Positions 34,101 through 40,496 of a DNA stretch of 40,496 nucleotides are shown piece after piece (the stretch's first letter is position 1; each line of letters opens with the position of its first letter). The translations under genes were made by a program, and so were the position numbers. The notes beneath the pieces were generated by a model. That model searched no databases and had not been told where the DNA came from. It saw nothing but the letters and a program-made list of their open reading frames with translations. This stretch comes from Clostridiales bacterium (lineage in GTDB: Bacteria; Bacillota; Clostridia; Christensenellales; Borkfalkiaceae). Where the stretch lies: positions 1 through 40,496 of the forward strand of contig JAFLVN010000012.1 in assembly GCA_022508285.1 (NCBI GenBank), written 5' to 3'.

Positions 34101-37100
34101 TTGCCTACGTTGCCTGCGTAGCCGTCTTCAACGGTTATGGTAAGCATGCCGCCAAGCTGTCCGTTAAGCTTATCGCTGTCAGCCTCGTACTCTACGCCGT
34201 TTATGGTGTAGGTAACGCCGTCCGTAGCAACCGAGTCGCCGTAGGTTATCTCGCTGTCGTTAGCTTTTACGGTGAGAGCCGCCTTTTTAATGATGAGCGT
34301 TACTTCCATATTGGCTATGGGCTCAAAGTTCGGATTACCCGTAAAGGTAACTATTACTCTGTAGACGCCTGCGTTGATTACGCCGTCGCCGCCGAGACTC
34401 CAGCCTTCAAGCTGGTAGTCCATTGAAGCAACCGTAACGCCTTCGGGAAGACCCATAACGCCCAGTACGTGGATTTCGCCGTCATAAGTAACTTCAGTAC
34501 CGGTGAAGGTTACTTTGCTCATGTCGTACTCAACCGAGGTTACGGTAAGAGTACCGCACTTGCCGTTGTTTTCGGTATCGCCCGCTTTGTACCAGCTACC
34601 GGAGAATTCTACGATATAGTTATCCCCGTTGCTGCACGTAAACGTTGCGATTATAGGATAGGTTCCCTTATCTGTTATAGCGGGGCAGGAGAACGTGATT
34701 TTATAGTTTTCGCCTGCAACGAATTCCAGACTGCCTTCCGCATAGGTCCACTCAACGTCGCTCAAATCAGGAGTGCCGCCCGTGTAGCCCGTCGTAAAAT
34801 CGCCGATTACGATATAAACCGTTCTCTTTTCGATTCTGAACTCTTGCGTGTACGTAACTCCGTTAAGCACTGTCTTTGCGGTGTAATTGCCCGCATTTAC
34901 AGACTTTCTGTCAACGGTAACGGTAAGTTCCTTGGGAACGTTGTCCGTTTCGTTTTCAAAGTAGTAAGCCTTGGGCTTTTGTTCTTTTCCGTTATAATAC
35001 AGGGTAGTGTAGTCCCAGAAGACTACGCCCGCCTTAGGATTATAGGGCAGAATATCGAAGTTTACAGTCAAACCTGCGGTAGGCAACGTGTAGTTAGGAT
35101 TGTCAACATTAATTGCCTTAGCCTCGTAATTCATACCGACTTCAGACCTGCCGCCTTCAACGGTTACTTTAACGGTTTCGTTGTTAACCGCGTTGATAAC
35201 CTCTGCGTAAGGGAGGAACGTGTCGCCCGAATAGTTATAGGTTAAATCCTGTTTCTGCATACTTGCATCGTTCCACCACCTGATTTGAATTTCACGGGGT
35301 TTAACGATGAGGTCGCCCTTTTCGTACGTAACGGTATAGTTGGTTGTGCTGAGTCCGCTTACCTCTATTGCATTTTCGTAAATATCTGCGTCACCGTAAA
35401 TACTGTAGCCTACGAGTTTGAATGTAAGCGTTCCGAGCATAGCAGCCGTATCACCGCTTGCAAGTCCCTTGAAGGTTGCGGTGAAAGCTATAGCGTTGGG
35501 GTCGTCGCCGTAAATTATAGTTTTATCGTCAGCCTTGACCGTCAATTTAGCAGGCGTAATCGTCAGCTTTGCGGTCTTGGTCAAAACTTCGTCAGACGAG
35601 TAGTTGTCGGCTACCGTGAAGGTTACCCTTACCCAGTAGGAGCCCGCATCCTTAACGCCGTCAGTGCTTATGATATCGCTGAATCCTGCGTCGGTTGCGT
35701 ATTCGTATGTGTATGTAACGCCCTCAATGCCGACAGCACTGCCGGAAACGAGAATTCTGTGAACGTTGCCGTCGTATTCTTCTTCTTTATTTTCAAATAC
35801 TACGCCCGACAGGTCTACCTTCTGCTTGTTTACGGTAAGCTTTGCGGTCAGTTCGAACGTTTCAGCGCCGTTTATTAAAAGCCTGTAATTGTCTTTATCA
35901 GCCGCATTTTTGAAGGCAAACGTTGCCTTTACGGTGTACTCGCCAACCTCGGAAACGCCGTCCGCACCGTAAATTATGCCGTCTTTCTCGTAGGTTATCG
36001 TTACGGAAATCTGATCGTTGTCCCAAGTGCCGTTAAGCTCGTTTTTGAACTTATCGCCGGTGTAGTCTACCTGCTTGTTGTCAGACTCGAACGCAACGTC
36101 GGTAAGATTGACGTCGGCTTTGATAATTTCAAGTTCAACGTCTACGATATCGGCAATTGCATAGTAGTTGTCGTTGACGGTGAATTTAGCCGTAACCTTG
36201 TAGTTACCCACTTTGGTAACGCCGTTTGACGCAACTCCGTCATAGTAGAGAGTAACGGTTATGCCGTCGGGCATATTTGTGCAAGGTGCGCCGTTCATCG
36301 TGGCAGCCGACCAATCAACGGTAAGCTCGTGTGCGTTACCATTGTAAACGTTGCCCTTTGAAGACTCAAGCTTTACGCCCTCTATGGTTGCCTTGTCGAT
36401 AGTGAAAGATATAGTCTTTGTCTTACTACCCGAACCGTCAAGGTCATCCCACCAGATGTAATTTTCGTTGAGCGTAAGCGTTATAGTATAGTTGCCTGCG
36501 TTTATCGCTCCGTCTTCTCCGACAGGAGTGCCGTCTGCATATTTGATTTCAATCGTTGTGCCGTCTTTGAGCTGTCCCTGACCTATTTCAACGTCCGAGC
36601 CGGAAACATTATAATAAATCTTGGGCTTTTTAGCCGAGCCGTCGTAAACGAGGTCACTCGTGTCCACGTACACTATTGTGTTCGTCGTGAAAATCGTGAA
36701 CAGCTGATTCAAATCATCATAGTCAGCGCCTTCGATCGTGTAGTTATTGATAACGTCCGAGTCGCCGTTAAGTCCGGTAATTTTTGCGTTATATTCGCCG
36801 GGAGCCTTGGCGTCGACTTTTGAGCCATACTGAGTAATTTCGATAACCGGAGATATAGTTTTACCCTTATCTCTATCCACGAGGTTGGTTATCGTAGCGC
36901 TGGGTTTTTGTGCGCTGCCGTTCCACTCCAACTCCGTATCGCTCCACTGAATTTTTACAATACGTGCCGAAATTTCAACGTTTTGAATAACTATATCGCT
37001 CGACAATGCAAGCTCGTAGTTATCCGCATCTTCACCGCCGAGTACGAGCGAAGTGTAAGGGATAGTTACGTTATAAGTTCCCTTATCCACGCCGCCGAAC

Positions 37101-40100
37101 TTACCCATATCAGTATAGGTCAGTCCTTCTGCCCAGGTTATATACAGATCGCCTTGTCTGCTGTCGCTGTTAAGCTCCTCAACCTCTTGTACGTAGCCGT
37201 CTATTACGGCGTCATCGAGGTGAACTTTCGCCTCGCCGCCGTTGTCGGGCTTAACGGAGTCTGTTAAATAATATTCCGAACCGTCGTAAACCTTGCCGTC
37301 CGCGGCAATATCGCTGACGGAGGTAACTCTTACGGGAGTAATTACAACTTCAACAGAGCCGAGTACGGGATTGTTGTTGTCGGCAGTTACCATCCAGTAA
37401 TATGTTCCGCTGTCGGCAACGTCCCTTACCTGAGGCACAGACTGCGACCATCCGCTGTCGCCCGCCGCAAGTTGCGTATCGCTGTACCACCACAGCACTG
37501 CGTTTCCGTTAGTGGTGCTGGCAGCGGGGTCACCGGGAACAAATTCAACCGAGGCGTGATATCTGCCGTCGTAAACTTTGGAATATCCCGATATCTTTTC
37601 CGTACTTACCTTAATGCCGTCTGCCGGTATAATGTTGAAGGTAATTTCCTTCGTGCCGGTATAGTTGCCCTTACCGTTAACTACTACGGTAATTTCACCG
37701 ACGTTTACTCGGTCGTCAGTCGTTCCTTCACTGCGATAATATGTAATATAGTAATCGCGGTCAGCCACGAGCTCTTCAAGGCGGCTCTTAAGCTGCTGTT
37801 GAACCATGAAATCGTCGTAATCTATCGTTTCGCCCGTATAAGTTTTGTCGTTAAGCGGTTTGCCGTCGTTCAGGATGCTGCCGCCGATATCTTTCTGGTC
37901 AATTTTAACCGTCACTCTGCCGCCCGCATCATTGTGATTGGGCGCAGTGACTTTATAGAATACGGTGTATTCGCCGGCATTCGTAAATTGAGGCATTACG
38001 TTAGCCTCGGACCAGCTACCGACACTATTCCAATCGCCGTCGAAGCTGTTCTCTTCGTCCCAGAAATAATACCAAGTAGCCGTGTTCTGTTCATCGTCGC
38101 TGCCGTTAACGGGCGTTGCGGTTTTGTCGGTCATAGCGTCGTGCGCATCGCCGTCGTAAGTACCCTCGTAACCGCTGGCGTCAACGCCACCGATAGTTGC
38201 GGGAGTGATTTCAAAGGTGAATTCCTTCGTGCCGGAATAGTTACCCTTACCGGTTACGATAATTTTCGCCGTACCAACCTTGATATTGTTTTCAAAAGTA
38301 ATTCCGTATTCGGAATCCGCATCAAGCGTATGATAGCCGTCGAACTTTATCTGAATGTCAAAATCCGACTTTGACGTAACCGCGTTACCCGTATAAACAA
38401 CGGAGCTCAATTCGGAAACCAATTCGGCATCCTTAACGTCTTTGGTGTTAATTTTAATCGTAGTATAACCGCCGTTATCCTCGTAGTTATCTGCGGTAAC
38501 TTTATAGAATACGGTATACGTGTTCGCATTCGTAAACGTAACTGTAGATATGTCATCCGACCAGCTCTCTAAAGGAACTTCTTCCCAGCTTCCGTAGCTG
38601 CCCGTTGCGTAATACCACTTAACCGGGCTGCCGTCAATCGTGGTTGCCGATTCCGCCTTACCGAAATCGGTGTGAGTGTGACCCTTGCGGTCGTAAACGA
38701 AGCTGCACGCCGCAATCTCGGCAAGAGTAATACCTGCCAAAGCAATCTTAAACACTTTGCCTGTCGAGCCCGTGTCGCCGTCCGCGAGCGATGAGCTGAA
38801 CTCAAAGTTCCTTTCGAAACCGTTCGCCAAAGTTGCGGTTACTTTGTAATCTCCGGCCGCCTTGCATGCGCTGTCGCCGTCTTTCGTAGGCGTGTAATCA
38901 TAGCTGAACATATTGCTCAGATTAATTGCGCCGTCGGCAAGCTCGGAATTGTTATCAGTTGTAACTTCCGTAATAACGGGCTTGTGCTCGTCGCCGTCGT
39001 AACCGTACGACAGTTTATCCCACTCAACCGAGGAAATAACAGCTTTCTTAATTTCATAAGTCGCCTTAACGGTAGCCGTGCCCGTATAGTTGCCCATACC
39101 GGTTATAGTAACGGTAATCGTGCCCGCATTTATCGTGTCGTCGTCGCCGTCACTATTACTGTTGCTGTATGTAAGCGTGTAATCGGTATCGAAAACAAGC
39201 TTTGTATCGCTTGCGGAAAGAAGTCCAACCCAAACAGTCGGGTCAAGTTCCTGAGATTCGCCCGTGTAATAGACGTCACCGGGGTTATTCACCGTTGCAC
39301 CTTCACCCACGGTCGCAGTGCCTGCAAGATTGAATTTATTAATCGTTGCAGTGCCGGTTGCCGTTACGGTAGGCGCAATGGAATAGTTGGACGCCTTGCC
39401 CGAACCGTCCCCAAGAGTAATCTGGGTTGCGGTTACGCTATGCAAGCCCCAATTTGCGGTATCAAATTCAATAGTGCCTGCCGAAAGAATTGTCAGCGTT
39501 TCACCTGTGACGATTCCGTCGTAAGTCGCATCGATATTGTTACCCTTAAGGGTTGCCTTTCTCGTTCCGTCGTAAGTTTTATCCTCAAACGAAACGTTGG
39601 TAATACCGGTTATCGTTCTGGTGGTAATCTCCAGTTTCTTGCTACCGATAATAGTATTATAGTTACCAAAAGTTATTTCATAATAAACGGTAATGTTCGT
39701 AACGTCCACTTTGACGATTTCGGCAGACGAATTGACAGAATTTGCCTCTGTGCCGTACAAAATCGTCTTGCCCAACGCATTCTCCCAGGTGTCGTTACCC
39801 TTGAATCCCGTTGCCGAAACGGTGATATTGTGTTCATCACCGTCGTATACGACGCTACACTCCGAAGATGCGTCCTCAAGCGTAGCCTTGCTTATGGTTA
39901 CAGTAAAGCTACCCGTTTTTGCGCTATGGTTGGGCGCAGTTACCTGATAGTAAACGGTTACGTTGTTGCCGTCTGCAACGTTCAAGAACGTTAAATTGTT
40001 ATCCGCATTAACCGAACTCCAGTCCGAAAGGTCACTCAAACTGAACTTCCACGTCTGAGTTTGTCCGTTGACTGTGGTAAGCGTAACTCCGATCTTCGTA

Positions 40101-40496
40101 TAACTGTTGTCCGTTACGCTGAGATCGTTATTTATAACCTGATGCGTTTTGCCGTCATACTCCCAGCTTTGGTTTTCAACAGTGCCGGTAATAGTGGCGT
40201 TAGTGATTTGATAGGTAGTCGTAGTCGAACCGGTATAGTTACCCGTGCCCTCTATGGTTATGGTAACGGTGCCTACGTCTATAGCTGCGGTATACGTAAG
40301 ATTGTAATCGGTCGCCTCAAGCGTTGTATCGCCCGCCGTTTTAAGTCCGACTTTAATTGACTTGGGTGCTTCCTCCTGCGTTTCGCCCGTGTACGTAACG
40401 TCATCGGGTGCAGTTACCGTTGAACCGCTACCAACCTTAGCCGTACCGGATATGTCAAACGCCTTGATGGTAATCGTTTTGCTACCTGTTATTGTG
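25109..40496 (-). CDS. Giant MBG/YDG-repeat surface protein, N-terminus outside window
   Basis: The frame stays open to the right edge, so at least 5,128 residues are visible without a start; the apparent start near 40039 is only an internal TTG. The chain consists of beta-rich domains with recurring signatures: Y.YDG..H, NAGTY.V, GNYTGT, LTV.ANDxxIxYGDxP, and PKAYY preceded by YNG. These belong to the MBG and YDG domains of bacterial adhesins. The C-terminus has a membrane helix WEIIAIAGAILVLLGLVVLLIV (coded at 25202-25270), then RRK and a 28-residue acidic tail. The topology is therefore an exported, single-anchor protein with its bulk outside the cell. No LPXTG sortase signal is present. 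The likely role is adhesion or a long surface stalk. Domain families are confident; function is inferred. Confidence 0.9.
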   Translation of the reverse strand, partial: TITGSKTITIKAFDISGTAKVGSGSTVTAPDDVTYTGETQEEAPKSIKVGLKTAGDTTLEATDYNLTYTAAIDVGTVTITIEGTGNYTGSTTTTYQITNATITGTVENQSWEYDGKTHQVINNDLSVTDNSYTKIGVTLTTVNGQTQTWKFSLSDLSDWSSVNADNNLTFLNVADGNNVTVYYQVTAPNHSAKTGSFTVTISKATLEDASSECSVVYDGDEHNITVSATGFKGNDTWENALGKTILYGTEANSVNSSAEIVKVDVTNITVYYEITFGNYNTIIGSKKLEITTRTITGITNVSFEDKTYDGTRKATLKGNNIDATYDGIVTGETLTILSAGTIEFDTANWGLHSVTATQITLGDGSGKASNYSIAPTVTATGTATINKFNLAGTATVGEGATVNNPGDVYYTGESQELDPTVWVGLLSASDTKLVFDTDYTLTYSNSNSDGDDDTINAGTITVTITGMGNYTGTATVKATYEIKKAVISSVEWDKLSYGYDGDEHKPVITEVTTDNNSELADGAINLSNMFSYDYTPTKDGDSACKAAGDYKVTATLANGFERNFEFSSSLADGDTGSTGKVFKIALAGITLAEIAACSFVYDRKGHTHTDFGKAESATTIDGSPVKWYYATGSYGSWEEVPLESWSDDISTVTFTNANTYTVFYKVTADNYEDNGGYTTIKINTKDVKDAELVSELSSVVYTGNAVTSKSDFDIQIKFDGYHTLDADSEYGITFENNIKVGTAKIIVTGKGNYSGTKEFTFEITPATIGGVDASGYEGTYDGDAHDAMTDKTATPVNGSDDEQNTATWYYFWDEENSFDGDWNSVGSWSEANVMPQFTNAGEYTVFYKVTAPNHNDAGGRVTVKIDQKDIGGSILNDGKPLNDKTYTGETIDYDDFMVQQQLKSRLEELVADRDYYITYYRSEGTTDDRVNVGEITVVVNGKGNYTGTKEITFNIIPADGIKVSTEKISGYSKVYDGRYHASVEFVPGDPAASTTNGNAVLWWYSDTQLAAGDSGWSQSVPQVRDVADSGTYYWMVTADNNNPVLGSVEVVITPVRVTSVSDIAADGKVYDGSEYYLTDSVKPDNGGEAKVHLDDAVIDGYVQEVEELNSDSRQGDLYITWAEGLTYTDMGKFGGVDKGTYNVTIPYTSLVLGGEDADNYELALSSDIVIQNVEISARIVKIQWSDTELEWNGSAQKPSATITNLVDRDKGKTISPVIEITQYGSKVDAKAPGEYNAKITGLNGDSDVINNYTIEGADYDDLNQLFTIFTTNTIVYVDTSDLVYDGSAKKPKIYYNVSGSDVEIGQGQLKDGTTIEIKYADGTPVGEDGAINAGNYTITLTLNENYIWWDDLDGSGSKTKTISFTIDKATIEGVKLESSKGNVYNGNAHELTVDWSAATMNGAPCTNMPDGITVTLYYDGVASNGVTKVGNYKVTAKFTVNDNYYAIADIVDVELEIIKADVNLTDVAFESDNKQVDYTGDKFKNELNGTWDNDQISVTITYEKDGIIYGADGVSEVGEYTVKATFAFKNAADKDNYRLLINGAETFELTAKLTVNKQKVDLSGVVFENKEEEYDGNVHRILVSGSAVGIEGVTYTYEYATDAGFSDIISTDGVKDAGSYWVRVTFTVADNYSSDEVLTKTAKLTITPAKLTVKADDKTIIYGDDPNAIAFTATFKGLASGDTAAMLGTLTFKLVGYSIYGDADIYENAIEVSGLSTTNYTVTYEKGDLIVKPREIQIRWWNDASMQKQDLTYNYSGDTFLPYAEVINAVNNETVKVTVEGGRSEVGMNYEAKAINVDNPNYTLPTAGLTVNFDILPYNPKAGVVFWDYTTLYYNGKEQKPKAYYFENETDNVPKELTVTVDRKSVNAGNYTAKTVLNGVTYTQEFRIEKRTVYIVIGDFTTGYTGGTPDLSDVEWTYAEGSLEFVAGENYKITFSCPAITDKGTYPIIATFTCSNGDNYIVEFSGSWYKAGDTENNGKCGTLTVTSVEYDMSKVTFTGTEVTYDGEIHVLGVMGLPEGVTVASMDYQLEGWSLGGDGVINAGVYRVIVTFTGNPNFEPIANMEVTLIIKKAALTVKANDSEITYGDSVATDGVTYTINGVEYEADSDKLNGQLGGMLTITVEDGYAGNVGKYKLIPAGLQSDNYEINFVPGTLMVLPREITVTWYSDSTTSSTNLNYDYDGLTHEPFPVASGMLGNDVVTFVVSGGTKEAGLNFTATIVSVSNSNYVVNEKYASVKFNVIQKGVVIWDNQPLIYNGQNQAPKAYYFDEEEQKLKELTVKVREEQYSKAGTYHAYVPSESVPHGINAGDDYTYEILPQSVTLEIEGASLTYGDVDGKLAGALQSIIDALREKYEGEYDIDFSNITLTCNVNNSSAVGTYVITAVCEDGNYIVTFVIGALEIVKAPVDTSVLDAFFEDHKNVEFDYNGQAHTFEIDVDLPDGVTGVTYKYYFGGKEIDASQVVNAGEYLLKVYFTVDGNHEEITAEYTVTITINKAELDVKFAESVYEFTYDGKTHTVQVTGNLTGVKQVTYEYATDKDFVYIVGGNGVKNAGDYWVRAIIVLENDNYVALTLEPVQLKIKRAALTVTANDATIVYGETPEESGYGYTAEGLASEDAGDLDTILGDLTYSYENITKVGVYTITITGNSQSDNYDITYKTGKLTVTPYVLTEDNVKWYDAKDGNPLEGDKFVYTYKAGTIQQPYAVAVLSNGETVVLVVEGGQINAGYGYEAKIVRIEGEYAANYMLPAEGLKVIFDIIPAPKAGTIIWDNTPLYYDGSNLKPKAYYFLEEGGERFELTVTVIGDSKNVGKYTATVSLAGIEVELSGDMSKEFYVLARPVYIVIGDMTVEYGETPDMNAVNWQYLYPEDASKQFVSGEAFTITFNCGQIGGVGTYPISAQFISDNAENYEVIFTGNWASAKAEENKKFGILTVIKASYDMSKVTVVGTEFTFDGKNHTVTVIGLPEGVEIESITYVKDGFSYGAEGVKNAGTYDVTVKFKGDANYGDLDDISATLTIKKAALTIKANNNTIVYGDKPSANGVTYTGFAKDEDGNEINDLMGALLYTYSYVLGGKVGEYDIIPAGFTSENYEIFYKVGTLTVAPRTITITWYDDETLSSATFTYAYDEKFHAPYAVAGNLFEGDSLELEVLGATDLPGFNFQATVAELTNPNYKLPEDGTTIQKFSIMPAPARSIIWDNAPIYYNGENRKPDAYYVEEDGTWTKIPDVRVYVNGVAQSEYKNVGLYTATVVYKGATSSQAYEILPIAVTVRIGNAEVEYGKTLSLGSLGWEYEQGSNRFIEADGAPISFLCPTYSVGSTVGEYEIIGSCSNGNYTVTFINGTLTVKKASYKDAIDSLIIGNLTATYDGTYHTISISGLPEGVTATVTYEKDGKIYGANGVRDAGIYNVTISFTISDTVNYEPIPDMKGEDLILTIHKAKADLSDVIFNGTTKTVTYNGEVQIMLVSGKAIGVTGVTYTYYDASGKVEVVGGAINAGTYQVKAEFEFDPNYDGSGISALWATLVINKAELTVTADDGSVIYGEEADPDGYGYTVTGLAEVDSEQDVIGNVTFKYGVYGNAATYEGAIEIHGNETAENYNITYVYGTLTVTPREITIKWYDHEGGTEYTDDQVIEYEYEEGTQFIPFAKAEGLKVGDSLTLVVKIEREDAGDNYVATVQPLTNGNYALPVNVTIKFTVKYSDDDAQDHEFELVWDNDALYYNKAAQAPSARYFDGDGWKSVSEAGLVLEIKDEAGNVIEQAVNVGTYTAEYIDETDTFKNLKFEFTILPRNVYIVIGDMQIKFGETPDMSKVSWTYLYDDDDKNQFISGDSYTLTFSVPEITAAGKYPITGHFAGNDNYNVIFIEGSWATSGADNGAYGTLTVNKANYDMSKVTFSGTYVVYDGEVHQITVNGLPEGVTVTVTYMRNNWLYDGGVVNAGTYDVTVSFKGDDNHEPIADMITTITVRKADLTVTANDSSIIYGDAPAAAGVKYEGLAACDVDGNGQPNADVFDGSLIFEYNYVKGGNVGNYTVTPKGLISENYSITYVSGTLTVNKRTITVIWYNDERMNSQTLRYNVDGNEHLPYAEAGNLVAGDRVELTVSGAQTEPGINYVATIVAISNSNYQLPKDGATVFFEIMPEAYVIVWESTQFVYNGEEQVPKAYYYTPNGERVSLNVTVKEGKAVYPNTYHAVASLISGNVPLDYTNAEYEFTIERRGITIIVKDVSTVYGEGVVLTDWWEYAEGSAHFVDGAPIYPVYNADKTLPVGTYVISGRCSDTANYNVTFIDGKHVVEKAVVSAPEILSKEYTGELLQADVFDTDQYEVIFNQGGINAGVYTVILLLKDYVNYTWADTGSMQYYLEFIIVQATNEWVEQFEVRGSVTAGSGEMSITSPKAKFGDDGDIVIKYYSDENCTREVTEDYIKNDAPFGTYYAKVTLAGTDNYTGLESVYSFSVTGNLTVKIYWANTTLTYNGLEQAPQAYVWIAGEQVFLIVEGAQIGAGEHEAVTNLQPVDDSIDLSGYDFEGLETITFTIKARNITVYIEDASSVYGLATSDLGRLDWSIIQGSVLRNDELGISFTCEVYEYEFANAGKYAIIGHWTNTNYDVEFRGSWDGDDEYNGHAATYTVRKANITVNKSESTWFDEDGVIDRYQNYFVNLDKTDDDGNYQYITLKGGQKAIIYYGANLERYDAKIHDNLTESQIAQILGGGVSTFAPEIKQAGNWVIYYRIEAENHEVKYGVWKVLIQPKDRYIIVNFLKPYVATYGESLVDASGNPIDILGELIDGGYISVEGAVQYLDELKEIAYAYAYEDVSDNGYVNGGTIIGKYSIRLVLNERAAAMEEYGYLEFKYSNTNEPNSDTNFDKYVVAPRPITFEWKDNEFTYDGQIHLPAAKITGLVDGEEYELTGLQLGVNTITLANGDVIRITVSLVSRSSDIAGVGTYYLRVSIDNANYEIANHSDMVAVNIVHREVTVEWDKISFKYDGEKHVPVATVKIGNEQFELNLAGLASGQPSTHKIILANGDVIYVVVSLVGNSDMTTGNYTLLVTIDNVNYKLVGTNSERVDIKITGYKAPVKFALSTWEIIAIAGAILVLLGLVVLLIVTRRKTPAVVESAVGDDDGFNDPYDGPLPDEE
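25310..25910 (-). repeat. C-terminal tandem pair of about 100-residue domains
   Basis: Two adjacent membrane-proximal domains share EW......YDG..H.P.A, then ITLANGDVI or IILANGDVI, then SIDNANYE or TIDNVNYK. The first is coded near 25,610-25,910, the second near 25,310-25,600, a period of about 300 bases. Confidence 0.75.
27640..30189 (-). repeat. Super-repeat copy 3 of the giant protein, slightly shortened
   Basis: Same block order. The YNG landmark lies near 30137, YIVIGDM near 29125, YDMSKV near 28840. The copy ends after the ITIIVKD block near 27640, where the downstream sequence changes to unique domains. Boundaries are approximate. Confidence 0.7.
30190..33010 (-). repeat. Super-repeat copy 2 of the giant protein
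   Basis: Same block order as copy 1. The YDG landmark lies near 32966, the YIVIGDM landmark near 31975 and the YDMSKV landmark near 31685; each is 2.81-2.84 kb from its counterpart in copy 1. The copies are diverged, so this is old duplication. Confidence 0.75.
33011..35840 (-). repeat. Super-repeat copy 1 of the giant protein (about 940 residues)
   Basis: Boundaries are approximate. The unit begins at the YDG motif coded near 35770. Order of blocks: YDG block, LTVKADD block, REIQIRWW block, YYNGKEQKPKAYYF block, YIVIGDF block (near 34810), YDMSKV block (near 34520), LTVKAND block, PREITVTWY block, YNGQNQAPKAYYF block, and the VTLEIEG block. Confidence 0.75.
37580..40300 (-). repeat. Irregular repeats around G.GNYTGT in the N-terminal visible part
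   Basis: The signature GNYTGS/T followed by a YEI-type strand and a new domain recurs near 40,225, 39,090, 38,230 and 37,660, spacings of about 1,135, 860 and 570 bases. WYY or WWY segments with tryptophan-rich linkers accompany it near 38,600, 38,050 and 37,480. This part does not follow the 2.8 kb super-repeat. Confidence 0.6.

Noticed and set aside
37472-39994. Long plus-strand frames of 300 and 336 codons (37472-38374, 38984-39994) and many shorter ones over the giant gene
   Set aside because: They are mirror images of the minus-strand coding sequence. They show no motifs of their own, no consistent ribosome sites and no promoter, and arise because codon choice in the real gene avoids stops in the opposite frame.
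25109-40496. Possible CRISPR or tandem DNA satellite because of the many repeats
   Set aside because: The repeats are protein-level, long, diverged and in frame. There are no short identical repeats with unique spacers.

Overview
This window looks like chromosomal DNA of an anaerobic, low-to-mid GC Gram-positive bacterium, probably a clostridial gut lineage. The evidence is a glycine decarboxylase split into two subunits, a monomeric iron-only hydrogenase-like protein, a thioredoxin-reductase-like flavoprotein without an NADPH site, a flavodiiron protein, strong GGAGG ribosome sites and canonical sigma-A promoters. The lineage is inferred from gene content; no rRNA or other marker gene is present.

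Positions 1 to about 4,860 form an AT-rich accessory region. It opens with the 3' part of a large serine recombinase, so a mobile element probably extends off the left edge. On the minus strand follow a two-gene unit (a two-TM protein with a PLD-like soluble domain, then a P-loop kinase-like protein) and a decaying operon: an intact DUF2089-type zinc-ribbon gene with a good promoter, a broken multi-zinc-ribbon gene, and the C-terminal stump of an SF1 helicase. A consensus plus-strand promoter at 4819-4847 has no gene behind it.

Positions 4,870 to 15,480 hold a YjbR-like/GrpB-like pair read leftward and, from a back-to-back promoter sharing its -35 box, a five-gene rightward operon: flavodiiron protein, two GNAT-fold acyltransferase-like proteins and two radical SAM enzymes. 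The last four are tightly coupled and look like an unassigned biosynthetic pathway. Next come the divergent genes of the bacterial end-joining system, LigD (phosphoesterase-ligase-polymerase order) and Ku.

Positions 15,501 to 22,116 are one leftward operon for glycine cleavage and its lipoate cofactor: lplA, lpdA, gcvT, gcvH, gcvPA, gcvPB. Two tandem terminators separate it from a leftward redox pair at 22,251-24,671: a ferredoxin-linked iron-only hydrogenase-like protein followed by a thioredoxin-reductase-like flavoprotein whose NADPH motifs are missing. A tRNA-Leu(UAG) with its own promoter and terminator lies at 24,819-25,028.

The rest of the window, 25,109 to the right edge, is one leftward gene for a giant surface protein. 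At least 5,128 residues are visible and the N-terminus is outside the window. It is built from MBG/YDG-type beta domains, contains three copies of a roughly 2.8 kb (about 940-residue) super-repeat, and ends in a single membrane anchor with a short acidic tail.
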